Below are positions 7,975-16,949 of a stretch of DNA of 19,350 bases, one piece after another. The stretch is taken from contig CAZOLZ010000043.1 of the NCBI GenBank assembly GCA_964580965.1, positions 1 to 19,350 of the forward strand. Direction: 5' to 3'. Under the pieces are notes generated by a model. That model was not told the origin of the DNA. It did not search any database and saw nothing but the letters and a program-made list of their open reading frames with translations. The stretch comes from CAIUKX01 sp964580965. Lineage in GTDB: Bacteria > Bacteroidota > Bacteroidia > Flavobacteriales_D > Crocinitomicaceae. The translations under genes were made by a program, and so were the position numbers. The stretch's first letter is position 1; every line of letters starts with the position of its first letter.

Positions 7975-10900
7975 GTGTTGAAGTTTAAAGTTTTACTATC
8001 GGTATTTTTTTTAGCCTCGTTGAGTTTTGCTCAGACGACAAGTTATCGATTGAGACAACTATACGCTGTAAAAGATTCTATCCTTCTGGACTCCAACTCA
8101 GTTTACCCGAATTCAATTCAAATCTTTTGTAAGAATACACGACTAAACCCAGAAAATTATACCTACAGTTTAAATTCAAATTATTTAAAAATCAAACAAA
8201 GATGTTCAGACACAATCTTTGTAAGTTATCGTGTGTTTCCTTTCAATTTATCACAAAAGTATCAAAGCAGAGACACTTCAATTATTTATAAAACCAATAG
8301 ACCAAAAGATCAATTTTTATTAACCCAAGAAGATTTCACCTATGATCTTTTTGAAAAGAACACTATAAATAAATCAGGAAGTATTTCGAGAGGAGTAACA
8401 TTTGGAAACAGTCAAAACCTTTCACTAAACTCTTCATTGAATTTAGAACTTGATGGAGATCTCTCAAATAATCTTAAAATTAAAGCTTCTATATCTGATA
8501 ACAACATTCCAATTCAAGCTGATGGAAATACGAATAAACTACAAGAGTTTGATCAGATGTTTATTCAAATTTATAACAATCAAATGAAGTTAATCGCTGG
8601 GGATTTTTGGCTATACAAACCAACTGGTTACTTTATGACATATAAAAAAAGAGCACAAGGATTAACGTTTAATTATGTCATCCCAAAAGACACTAACAAA
8701 GTTTGGACAACTCAAACTAGTGGTGCTATTTCGAAAGGTAAATTTAACAGACAAATCATTCAAGGAATTGAAGGAAATCAAGGTCCATACCGATTGACAG
8801 GTGCCGAGAACGAACCTTACATTATCATTCTAGCTGGTACAGAAAGAATCTATATTGATGGTAAGCTTATGGAGCGTGGCCAAGAGTTTGATTATACCAT
8901 CGATTACAACACAGCAGAGGTTACCTTTACGGCTAAAAACCTTATTAATAAAGATAAACGTATTGTCGTTGATTTTCAGTATTCGGATCAAAATTATGCA
9001 AGAACCTTATTTCAAAATTCCATCGGTTATAGAAGTGATAAAATGGAGTTTTGGTTCAATTCCTATTCCGAACAAGACGCTAAAAATCAATCATTGCAAC
9101 AAACGCTTTCACTATCTGATAAAAACATGCTGAAACAAATTGGAGATAGTGTAAACTTAGCTCGTGCAGGTAGTATTGATTCATTAGGTTTCGCAGATAA
9201 TCAAATTAGGTATAAATTGATAGACTCATTGGGTTATGACTCCATTCTTGTTTATTCTGTTAATCCTGATTCAGCATATTTTAAAGCTGTATTTGAATTT
9301 GTTGGTGATAATCAAGGTAATTATATCTTTTCAAACTTTAATGCCCTGGGTAAAGTTTACAAATGGGTTGAACCTATGAACGGAATTCCTCAAGGTAATT
9401 ATGTACCTGCCCAATTAATCGTTACTCCAAAACAAAAACAATTGGTGACTATTGGAACAAAATATCGGCTTTCATCAAATCTAAATTTAGAATCTGAATT
9501 AGCACTCTCCAAAAATGACATCAATACCTTCTCTAATCTAGATGCAAATGATGATTTTGGTAAAGCACTAAAAACAAAAATCATTCACAATAAAACACTG
9601 ATTAAAAATAATAATTGGAATATTGAAAACGCACTTGAATTTGAATTATTAGGTGCAAATTTTAATCCAATTGAACAATTTAGAACTGTTGAATTTGACC
9701 GAGATTGGAATACAAGATATAAAGGATACAAAGGAAACCAATTGTCTACCAATGGAAGTGTAACACTGAAAAATAAACGTTTGGGATATTTTACTTTGAA
9801 AGGACAACATTATAAAATTGGGGAGGATTATGTAGGTAAAAGGACGCAATTTAAAACATTAATCAATCAAAATGGTTTCAAAGCTGATATCATAGGAAGT
9901 GCTTTGAGTAGTCAAGCTTCAAATAAAAACACCTACATTCGTCATAAAGCAGATATTTCTCAGCGTATCGGGAAATTAAAAATTGGATATATCGATGATC
10001 ACGAATTAAACACTTTTGATTCTACTAGTTATGCTTTAGCTCTTTCTAGTTATCAATTTTTCGATTATCAATTTTACATCTCTAATAGTGACTCTTCAAA
10101 AAATAATTTTCGGTTCTTTTATCGTGAGCGGTACGATCAACACTCTGATAGTTTTAATTTAATTCCTGTGGCAAAAGGAACTACAATCGGAAATGAAATT
10201 GAATTCAAAAATTTAAAAAATCATAAACTTCATTTCATATCCAGTTACCGAACATTAGAAATTAAAGACACAAATTTCATTCAACAAAAACCTGAAAATA
10301 ATCTATTAGGACGAATTGATTATGATTTCAAAGCTTTTAAAAATGCAATTTCATTCAATAATTTCTATGAAATTGGTTCTGGTTTAGAGTTAAGAAAAGA
10401 ATTTTTATACCTCCAAGTAGCTGCTGGTCAAGGTATATATACATGGATAGACTATAATGGAGATGGAATTAAAGACCTTAATGAATTTGAAATTGCACAA
10501 TTTCAAGATCAAGCGCAATACATCCGAATTTTTACTCCAAGTAACCAATACACAAAAACTTTCTCCAATGAACTAAATCAAGGGTTATTTATAAGACCTG
10601 AAAGAATTTGGAGTAATGAAAAGGGATTTAAAAAATTTATCAGTCGATTCTCCAATCAATCTCGTGTAAGGATTTTAACTAAAACAAATCAATTTAATGG
10701 AATAACTTCATTCAATCCATTTCAAAACAACATTAGTGATACAGCTTTAATTTCAACGACAAGAAATTTAAAAAACACCTTTTACTTCAATCGTATTTCA
10801 AGTGTATTTGGAAGTGAATTTACGTTTAATGACAACCGAACCAAAACCCTTCTTTCTAATGGTTTTGATGCCAGACAAAAAACTTATAAAGAAATCGCTT

Positions 10901-11403
10901 TCAGGTGGAATATTAAACGCGTTTTTACATTAGAAGGAAGTGTTGAAGAAGGAACTAAAATTGCCAATGCAGACTATACATCTGGAAGAAATTATGCCAT
11001 TAATTATGTTGTTGTTAAACCAAGCTTCATCTACCAACCCTCAACCTCATTTAGAATAACTTTTGAAGGGAAAATTTCCGAGAAAAATAATAGTCCCGAT
11101 CTTGGTGATGAAAAAGCGAGTGTTCGTGAGATTGGAACAACAATTAAATACAACAAAGCTGAAAAAGGGAGTTTAAATGGGTCATTAAAAATGATTCGTA
11201 TTACCTATAATGGTGTTCAAAACTCTTCACTTGGGTTTGAAATGTTAGAAGCATTAAAACCTGGTATAAACTATACTTGGAATATAGGCTATCAACGTTC
11301 CATTTCAAAGACTTTACAACTCTCTATTCAATATACCGGTAGAAAATCTGAAAACAATAGAATGATACATACAGGAGGAATGGAAGTTCGAGCTTTCTTC
11401 TAA
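7975..11403 (+). CDS. Large outer-membrane beta-rich protein, conserved Bacteroidota type, function unknown
   Basis: 1142 residues. A signal peptide (about 1-20, ending LSFAQ) is followed by a long beta-strand-rich protein whose last strand ends in F-F, the usual C-terminal signal for barrel assembly. I cannot name the family. Its landmarks are conserved-looking: a block near 133-200 containing GSISRG, S-D-N-N-I-P-I-Q and G-N-T; a block near 275-343 containing TGAENEPY, Y-I-D-G and D-Y-N-T-A-E-V; and an EF-hand-like calcium loop at 826-837 (D-Y-N-G-D-G-I-K-D-L-N-E). No T9SS sorting domain is visible at the end. The start is non-ATG: GTG at 7975 or, equally plausible, TTG at 7978, which gives a MKFK-type signal peptide. 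It is first in an operon with PorP/SprF and OmpA-like genes, so a role in the T9SS or cell surface is likely by context. Confidence 0.85.
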   Translation: MLKFKVLLSVFFLASLSFAQTTSYRLRQLYAVKDSILLDSNSVYPNSIQIFCKNTRLNPENYTYSLNSNYLKIKQRCSDTIFVSYRVFPFNLSQKYQSRDTSIIYKTNRPKDQFLLTQEDFTYDLFEKNTINKSGSISRGVTFGNSQNLSLNSSLNLELDGDLSNNLKIKASISDNNIPIQADGNTNKLQEFDQMFIQIYNNQMKLIAGDFWLYKPTGYFMTYKKRAQGLTFNYVIPKDTNKVWTTQTSGAISKGKFNRQIIQGIEGNQGPYRLTGAENEPYIIILAGTERIYIDGKLMERGQEFDYTIDYNTAEVTFTAKNLINKDKRIVVDFQYSDQNYARTLFQNSIGYRSDKMEFWFNSYSEQDAKNQSLQQTLSLSDKNMLKQIGDSVNLARAGSIDSLGFADNQIRYKLIDSLGYDSILVYSVNPDSAYFKAVFEFVGDNQGNYIFSNFNALGKVYKWVEPMNGIPQGNYVPAQLIVTPKQKQLVTIGTKYRLSSNLNLESELALSKNDINTFSNLDANDDFGKALKTKIIHNKTLIKNNNWNIENALEFELLGANFNPIEQFRTVEFDRDWNTRYKGYKGNQLSTNGSVTLKNKRLGYFTLKGQHYKIGEDYVGKRTQFKTLINQNGFKADIIGSALSSQASNKNTYIRHKADISQRIGKLKIGYIDDHELNTFDSTSYALALSSYQFFDYQFYISNSDSSKNNFRFFYRERYDQHSDSFNLIPVAKGTTIGNEIEFKNLKNHKLHFISSYRTLEIKDTNFIQQKPENNLLGRIDYDFKAFKNAISFNNFYEIGSGLELRKEFLYLQVAAGQGIYTWIDYNGDGIKDLNEFEIAQFQDQAQYIRIFTPSNQYTKTFSNELNQGLFIRPERIWSNEKGFKKFISRFSNQSRVRILTKTNQFNGITSFNPFQNNISDTALISTTRNLKNTFYFNRISSVFGSEFTFNDNRTKTLLSNGFDARQKTYKEIAFRWNIKRVFTLEGSVEEGTKIANADYTSGRNYAINYVVVKPSFIYQPSTSFRITFEGKISEKNNSPDLGDEKASVREIGTTIKYNKAEKGSLNGSLKMIRITYNGVQNSSLGFEMLEALKPGINYTWNIGYQRSISKTLQLSIQYTGRKSENNRMIHTGGMEVRAFF

Positions 11404-11440
11404 TTCAAATTTGTTTTTTTTTAGTACTTTCATATTCGGA

Positions 11441-12430
11441 ATGAAAACTTTAAAGATTTGGATTTATGTTTTTCTCTTAACAAGCATTTGTTATGGTCAA
11501 GATATTCATTGGTCGCAATTCAACTACAACCCTATTTTTTTATCTCCTTCTAAAACGGGTGATTTTAAAGGTGATTATCGTTTTCATTCAAATTTCAGAA
11601 ATCAATGGAAGAGCGTTACAAAACCTTTTACAACGTCTTCATTTTCAATTGATATGCCTCTAGAGAATTTTCATGATGTCGCGATAGGAGCATTATTTTT
11701 TAACGATTTTGCAGGAGATGGTAAATTAACAACAAATGAATTAATACTTTCTGCAGCAAAACCTTTTCAAATTGATTCAAACCTGACACTTCGAATTGGA
11801 ATTAATTTTGGCATTAATAATAGAAACTTCAATCCCAATAATTTTAAGTTTGACAATCAATATAATGGGTTTGTTTTTGATCCAAACATGCCTAATTATG
11901 AAAATCTTCAATCAACTTCGAAAACAAATTTAACAACCGGCATAGGATTTAACTTAGATCAAAAAATTAAAACTTTTGATATTCAATACGGATTAGCATT
12001 TTATAACCTTAACCGTCCAAATAATGGCTTTTATGACGCTGAAGTGTTGAGACCTATTCGCACTTCTTTTTTCTCAAATATAGTGTTGCCTTTGACAACT
12101 GAATTTTATCTTTTTTCTGCTTTTAATCTCCAAGTTCAAAAAAAATATTCCGCTTTTACATTGGGATCTAGCTTACATTATAAATTTGAATTTCAGAGTA
12201 AGAATACTGAACTTTCAGTTGGTTGTTGGTATAGAATTAAAGATGCATTTATCATCAACCTCGGAGTCAATTATTTAAATTGGTATGGAGGATTCAGTTA
12301 TGACATCACGCTGTCATCATTGAATGTCGCTAATAATTTTAGAGGAGGTCCAGAATTTGTGCTTCGTTATATTATTTCTAAATATAAACCTGAAAATACT
12401 TTTCGTAAAATATGTCCAGATTACTTATAG
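11441..12430 (+). CDS. PorP/SprF family type IX secretion outer-membrane protein
   Basis: 329 residues from the ATG at 11441. That start gives a clean signal peptide (1-20, MKTLKIW to CYGQ), whereas earlier in-frame codons do not. The mature N-terminus Q-D-I-H-W-S-Q-F-N-Y-N-P-I-F-L-S-P is the hallmark of the PorP/SprF family, as is the following F-R-N-Q-W stretch and the regular beta-barrel pattern. PorP anchors the T9SS gliding/secretion ring components to the outer membrane; SprF paralogues serve secretion of particular adhesins. It lies 37 bases after the large OMP gene and overlaps the next gene by 19 bases, so the three are probably one transcript. Bacteroidota genomes usually hold many paralogues, so this need not be the core PorP. 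Confidence 0.92.
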   Translation: MKTLKIWIYVFLLTSICYGQDIHWSQFNYNPIFLSPSKTGDFKGDYRFHSNFRNQWKSVTKPFTTSSFSIDMPLENFHDVAIGALFFNDFAGDGKLTTNELILSAAKPFQIDSNLTLRIGINFGINNRNFNPNNFKFDNQYNGFVFDPNMPNYENLQSTSKTNLTTGIGFNLDQKIKTFDIQYGLAFYNLNRPNNGFYDAEVLRPIRTSFFSNIVLPLTTEFYLFSAFNLQVQKKYSAFTLGSSLHYKFEFQSKNTELSVGCWYRIKDAFIINLGVNYLNWYGGFSYDITLSSLNVANNFRGGPEFVLRYIISKYKPENTFRKICPDYL

Positions 12431-14673
12431 TTCCTTTCATTTTCATCATGTTTAATGCTTTTAGTCAAAATAACACTAAAAGTATGTTAAAGACTGCTGA
12501 CCATGAAGTTGAAAAGGGTAATTACATTTTTGCTATCGAAATCTATGAAGAATTATTACAAAAAGATACACTTTCAATTGATTTAATTTGGAAAATTGCT
12601 GAAGCAAACAGGTGCTTGAAAAATTATAAAGAAGCTGAAAATCACTATAAAAAAATCATCGCTTTTAAAGCTGAAAATCAATTCTCAAAACTTGAATTAA
12701 TGCTTGGACTTATACTGAAAAGTCAAGCCAAATATGATGAAGCCATTACATTTTTCAAAATGGCGAAAAAGAAATTAGCAACTGATAAAAAAAGTTTTGG
12801 ATATCGAAAAGCAAAACATGAACTTCAAAGTTGTTTATGGGCAAAACAAGCTTCTGAATATGAAACTGACACACTTGAATTTAAAGATTTACCTCAAAAA
12901 ATTAATAGCTTCAATACAGAACTAGCTCCAATTATACACAATAACCAACTGTATTTCACTGGAGTAAATTCAGGTGCAAATCATAAAAATTATATCGCAT
13001 CCGTTTATCGCTACAACTACAAATTGGATTCTCTCTCGCTATTTATTGAGGATTCATTACATCAAGCAAATTTCGCTAATAGTACTTTTTCACTGGACCA
13101 AAAAAGATTTTATTTTGCAAGTTGTTCTGACAACAATTGTGTTATCATGGTAAAAAAACTCATTAACGATAAATGGACCAAAGCAGACACGCTAGGTGAA
13201 ATCATCAATGAAAAGGGGGTAAATACAACAATGCCAGCTATTGGTAAAATTGATGGTAATGAAGTTTTGTTTTTCAGTTCTGATCGTTCGAATGGTTCAA
13301 AAGGAAAACTAGATATTTGGTATACAAGTATAAAAAATGGTAACCAATACACAAAGCCTAAAAACATCAAATCCATTAACTCTATTGATCATGAAATAAG
13401 TCCTTGGTTTGATACCTTATCTAATACATTATATTTTTCTTCAGAATGGAATGACAATCTTGGAGGTTTTGATATTTTCGCCTCTCAATATACAGATCAA
13501 TTTCAACGCCCCGTTAATCTTGGTAAACCTTTTAATTCATCATTCAATGATGTATACTTCAGTAAAAACATTGATACTTCCTATTTTTCTAGTAACCGAA
13601 TAGGAAGTCAAAATGATGTTTCAGAAACTTGTTGTAATGATCTTTTTAAAGTCATACCCAAACCATTAATGAAAAATGATAGAAATCAAATTAAAGAAAC
13701 TGATTTTGTTGAATTAGAAAAAGCCTCATTAGCAGAATTAAACAAACGTTTACCAATTCAACTTTATTTTCATAATGATATTCCAAACCCAAGATCTGTG
13801 GATACATCCACCAAAGTCAATTATATCAATTCTTACCACGAATATTTGAATCTGATTAAACAATATCAAAAAGAATATTCCACAGGTTTAACTGGAATAG
13901 GTGCCGAAAATGCAAAAGAAGACATATCTGATTTCTTTACTGAGTATGTGGTTCAAGGTGTTAAAAATTTAGAACTTTTTAGAAACCAATTACTAATCGA
14001 GTTAGAGAAAGGTGCAAAAATAAACCTACAAATCAAAGGGTTCGCAAGCCCTCTTGCTAAATCGGACTACAATACCAAATTAACCAAACGTAGAATTCAT
14101 TCACTCATCAACTATTTAAAAGAATATGATAATGGAATATTTTTACCTTACATTAAAAACACAGCAGAAAATAAAGGACGTTTGACTTTTGAAGAAATTC
14201 CTTTTGGAGAAGATAACGCCAATAAACTCACAAGCGATAATCCAAACGATACTAAAAACTCAATTTATTCAAGAGCAGCAGCACTAGAACGTAAAATTGA
14301 GATTAGAAGTGTTACAGATGTATCATCAATTACGGATACTAGTTCAATCGCACATTCTATTGATAAATCACTCTCTTTAACCAGTTCTAATCAGATCATC
14401 CAAATTCCAAGTATTTCAAATAAAGAAATTTCAACTTACACTTTTAAGGTAAAAAATAATGCTTCAGAAAACGTAAAAATTGAAAGTGTTGATATTCCCT
14501 GTGAGTGTAATACAGTAGATGCTCCATCTATTATAAATGCAAATGAAGAGACTACAGTAAAAATGACATTTAATCCGGAAGGATATTCTGGTAAAATCGT
14601 TAAATCTGTTTACATAAAAGTAGAGGGACAAAGTGAGAAACTTCGACTTGTAATCACAGGTACAGTTGAGTAA
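12412..14673 (+). CDS. TPR-PD40-OmpA-like periplasmic protein with C-terminal DUF1573-like domain (PorE-like)
   Basis: 753 residues. A signal peptide (1-19, FNAFSQ; no lipobox cysteine) is followed by TPR helices (about 24-145), then WD40-like PD40 strands (about 160-420; repeated LYFSS/FFSSDR-type segments including D-I-W-Y and G-G-F-D-I-F-A). Next is an OmpA-like peptidoglycan-binding region (about 445-645) with K-G-F-A-S-P, Y-N-x-x-L-T-K-R-R-I-x-S-L-x-N-Y-L and E-R-K-I-E-I. TPR-PD40-OmpA order matches PorE, which ties the T9SS to peptidoglycan. PorE itself has an extra carboxypeptidase-regulatory domain between PD40 and OmpA, not clear here. Unusually, about 667-753 is a DUF1573/ASH-type Ig fold (P-C-E-C-N-T where such domains often have C-G-C-T). 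The gene overlaps porP-like by 19 bases, suggesting translational coupling. Confidence 0.87.
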   Translation: MSRLLIVPFIFIMFNAFSQNNTKSMLKTADHEVEKGNYIFAIEIYEELLQKDTLSIDLIWKIAEANRCLKNYKEAENHYKKIIAFKAENQFSKLELMLGLILKSQAKYDEAITFFKMAKKKLATDKKSFGYRKAKHELQSCLWAKQASEYETDTLEFKDLPQKINSFNTELAPIIHNNQLYFTGVNSGANHKNYIASVYRYNYKLDSLSLFIEDSLHQANFANSTFSLDQKRFYFASCSDNNCVIMVKKLINDKWTKADTLGEIINEKGVNTTMPAIGKIDGNEVLFFSSDRSNGSKGKLDIWYTSIKNGNQYTKPKNIKSINSIDHEISPWFDTLSNTLYFSSEWNDNLGGFDIFASQYTDQFQRPVNLGKPFNSSFNDVYFSKNIDTSYFSSNRIGSQNDVSETCCNDLFKVIPKPLMKNDRNQIKETDFVELEKASLAELNKRLPIQLYFHNDIPNPRSVDTSTKVNYINSYHEYLNLIKQYQKEYSTGLTGIGAENAKEDISDFFTEYVVQGVKNLELFRNQLLIELEKGAKINLQIKGFASPLAKSDYNTKLTKRRIHSLINYLKEYDNGIFLPYIKNTAENKGRLTFEEIPFGEDNANKLTSDNPNDTKNSIYSRAAALERKIEIRSVTDVSSITDTSSIAHSIDKSLSLTSSNQIIQIPSISNKEISTYTFKVKNNASENVKIESVDIPCECNTVDAPSIINANEETTVKMTFNPEGYSGKIVKSVYIKVEGQSEKLRLVITGTVE

Positions 14674-14706
14674 ATTAAGTTCATAAAAGAGGTTAATTAA
14701 ACGTAG

Positions 14707-14739
14707 TTTATTAAAATTAGGTTTAATGTACTACATTTG
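14707..14739 (+). promoter_or_regulatory. Probable promoter of the acyltransferase gene
   Basis: TACATTTG at 14732-14739 matches TAnnTTTG. A weaker -33 candidate, TTTA at 14707-14710, sits 21 bases upstream. The expected transcript start is near 14745, about 13 bases before the ATG. No terminator is evident between the preceding OmpA-like gene and this promoter, so read-through is also possible. Confidence 0.55.
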
Positions 14740-14757
14740 CACTTGTAAAATTGGCTC

Positions 14758-15876
14758 ATGGAGATTAAAAATCAAACTTTAAATAAACCAAAAACAAGAT
14801 TAAAATTTATAGACATGGCAAGATCAATCGCGATTTTGTTAATGTTGGAAGGCCATTTTGTTGATGATTCTTTAAATCCTATCTATAGAGATTCATCTAA
14901 CTTAATCTATAGTACGTGGTTTTTCATTAGAGGATTTACTTCACCTATTTTCTTAACTGTTACTGGGATTGTTTTTGTCTATCTACTCTTGGGAAATAAT
15001 CATCTAAAATATTTCAATAACATAAGGGTTCATAAAGGATATAAACGTGCAGTAGAGCTTTTATTTTGGGGTTATCTATTACAATACTATGCGTTTCACG
15101 TATTGCAATGTATCGGCGTTGGAATAATTACTATACTCCTTTTATATGGGCTTTATAGGCTTGTAAAAGTAATCCCTCTTTGGATATATTTCTTTTTAAT
15201 GGGGACTTTAATTTTCTCTACATATATGTATTTTGGTGCAATGCCAAAAGATCAATATTGGCCAACAAATGCACCTGCTTTCATACAAAATATGTTTCAT
15301 GGTAAGTATTCGATCTTTCCAATATTACCTCGAATGGGATATACAATGTATGGAGCTATGTTTGGAACAATCCTTTTCCATTACAAGGAACATGTTAAAA
15401 CATGGAAATTTATATGTACAACTATTGCAATAGGAACTGTGTTATTTTTTGGGTTTGAGGAACTGTTTTTATACGTTGATAAAAACATCCTACATAATGT
15501 GAAATATCATTTATATAAACTCGATTGGTTATATGAAGCATTGGGAATGGTTTTAATCGTTCTTGGCGTATTAATCATAATTGAAAAATTAAGAGGTGAT
15601 ATCAAGCCCAACTTATTTCTCAAAATTGGACAAAATACATTAACGATATATATTCTTCACATGGTATTACTTTATGGTAGTTTAACAGGCTTAGGGTTGA
15701 ATAAATTATTTCACCATAATCTAACTCCATGGCAATTAATCCCTGTTGTATCGATGTTTTTATTGTTTTTTGTAATTCTCATAAAGTACATCGATTACAT
15801 TAGAACAAAGCTTAGCTTTATCCTTCTTCCAATCAGAAAAATTGCAAATATGATATTTGGAATTAAAGAAGCTTAA
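14758..15876 (+). CDS. Multi-spanning acyltransferase, HGSNAT-catalytic/DUF1624 type
   Basis: 372 residues. The N-terminus carries R-L-K-F-I-D19-M-A-R22-S-I-A-I-L-L-M-L-E-G-H33, the opening of the heparan-alpha-glucosaminide N-acetyltransferase catalytic domain (DUF1624, related to YeiB/OpgC and acyltransferase 3 families), with H33 as the likely membrane-embedded catalytic residue. About ten hydrophobic helices follow. The family transfers acyl groups from a cytoplasmic donor to an extracytoplasmic glycan or other acceptor. The acceptor here cannot be read from the sequence. The length is normal for bacterial members. Its stop codon overlaps the stop of the convergent SGNH gene. Nothing nearby forms a glycan gene cluster, so it appears to be a stand-alone gene. 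Confidence 0.85.
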   Translation: MEIKNQTLNKPKTRLKFIDMARSIAILLMLEGHFVDDSLNPIYRDSSNLIYSTWFFIRGFTSPIFLTVTGIVFVYLLLGNNHLKYFNNIRVHKGYKRAVELLFWGYLLQYYAFHVLQCIGVGIITILLLYGLYRLVKVIPLWIYFFLMGTLIFSTYMYFGAMPKDQYWPTNAPAFIQNMFHGKYSIFPILPRMGYTMYGAMFGTILFHYKEHVKTWKFICTTIAIGTVLFFGFEELFLYVDKNILHNVKYHLYKLDWLYEALGMVLIVLGVLIIIEKLRGDIKPNLFLKIGQNTLTIYILHMVLLYGSLTGLGLNKLFHHNLTPWQLIPVVSMFLLFFVILIKYIDYIRTKLSFILLPIRKIANMIFGIKEA

Positions 15877-16937
15877 ATCTTCTTTTTCTCTTGTTTTAAC
15901 ATTATAGGTTTTGATTTGGAAGGTTTCTTTGGTTTTCTTGGTTTAACAAAAACAATATTTTTTTCGTAAAACCTTGAACCACAAGAATCATCAACATACA
16001 ATTTAACAGTATATTTCCCAACCTTTTTATAGTTGTGAACTGGATTGTTTGAAAATGAAAAATTACTATCTCCAAACTCCCACATAATACAATTTGCTTC
16101 AGGAAAGTTTGCCTTACATTCAGCAAAATATTTCATATCTGATGTTCGATAGTGTTTCAATGTTGATCTGTTCCATGAAAGGTTATAATACTCATAATTA
16201 GATAAAACCAGTTTTGCTGCTTCTTTCTCTACAAATAAAGCTTGATTTGCGTCTAATTTTGAAATTTTAACACCAACAGGAGATTCTTTAAAAATAGAAG
16301 CGTAAAATGTAGATGCAGATAATAATGAACCCAATTTAGAAGGATGAGCATTATCTTTTTTGTACAGTTCGTATTTCGGACGATTTGTTCTTACTTTTCG
16401 CCAAACCATTCCCACAGGAACAATCGGAATATTGTATAAAGAACTTATATATTTATAACCTTTTATAATGCTATCCTGCATTTTATCATAGGTATTAATC
16501 TCTTTCCTATATTGATAACCATTTTTGTACCCCCAAGTATTGTACAACAATAAATTGACACATGGGTTATATAAATGAATAGAATCTATAATTTGATTGA
16601 AGTAAGGTAAAGTAGCAGTATCTATATGTTCTTTTGGAAAACTTAACTCTCGACTAAACCCTTGTAAAATGATGTAATCCCATTTACGGTTCTTAATAGT
16701 CTGAAACATGTCTAATCTTCCAGTATGAACCTTAAATGAAGCTCCTGATTGAGTGTTCTTCTCTACATGAACAAGTTTGCCTTTTGATTTTGCTATATGC
16801 TCAAAAATAGCAGGCATATTATTCATATGAGTGTAACTATTCCCTAAAAAAAGAATATTTAATGAATCATTCGTTACTAGTTGTGAAAACGAATTAAATG
16901 AAAGTAATAGTGTTAATATGATAATCTTTACTTTCAT
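15873..16937 (-). CDS. Secreted SGNH-type hydrolase (DUF4886-like) with PKD domain and lysine-rich tail
   Basis: 354 residues. A signal peptide (1-19, SFNSFSQ) precedes an SGNH fold: block I L-G-N-S34-Y-T and block V D195-N-A-H198-P-S give the expected Ser-Asp-His catalytic set. The family (DUF4886/SGNH) usually deacetylates or deacylates carbohydrates or other esters outside the cytoplasm. Residues about 275-333 form a PKD-like domain (W-E-F-G-D-S; H-N-Y-K-K-V-G-K-Y-T-V). The last about 22 residues are strongly basic (many Lys/Pro), and no T9SS sorting domain is present. It lies 12 bases after the HIT gene and so is probably the last gene of greA-HIT-SGNH. The substrate is unknown. Confidence 0.85.
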   Translation of the reverse strand: MKVKIIILTLLLSFNSFSQLVTNDSLNILFLGNSYTHMNNMPAIFEHIAKSKGKLVHVEKNTQSGASFKVHTGRLDMFQTIKNRKWDYIILQGFSRELSFPKEHIDTATLPYFNQIIDSIHLYNPCVNLLLYNTWGYKNGYQYRKEINTYDKMQDSIIKGYKYISSLYNIPIVPVGMVWRKVRTNRPKYELYKKDNAHPSKLGSLLSASTFYASIFKESPVGVKISKLDANQALFVEKEAAKLVLSNYEYYNLSWNRSTLKHYRTSDMKYFAECKANFPEANCIMWEFGDSNFSFSNNPVHNYKKVGKYTVKLYVDDSCGSRFYEKNIVFVKPRKPKKPSKSKPIMLKQEKKKI

Positions 16938-16949
16938 TTTTTTTCATTT

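Noticed and set aside
8855..9849. Short open frames overlapping the large outer-membrane protein gene
   Set aside because: They lie within a long, coherent coding frame with family-like features; no independent signals support them.
14674..14757. Terminator between the OmpA-like and acyltransferase genes
   Set aside because: Only a 5-bp AT-rich inverted repeat (TAAAC/GTTTA) is seen, with no GC stem or U-tract.
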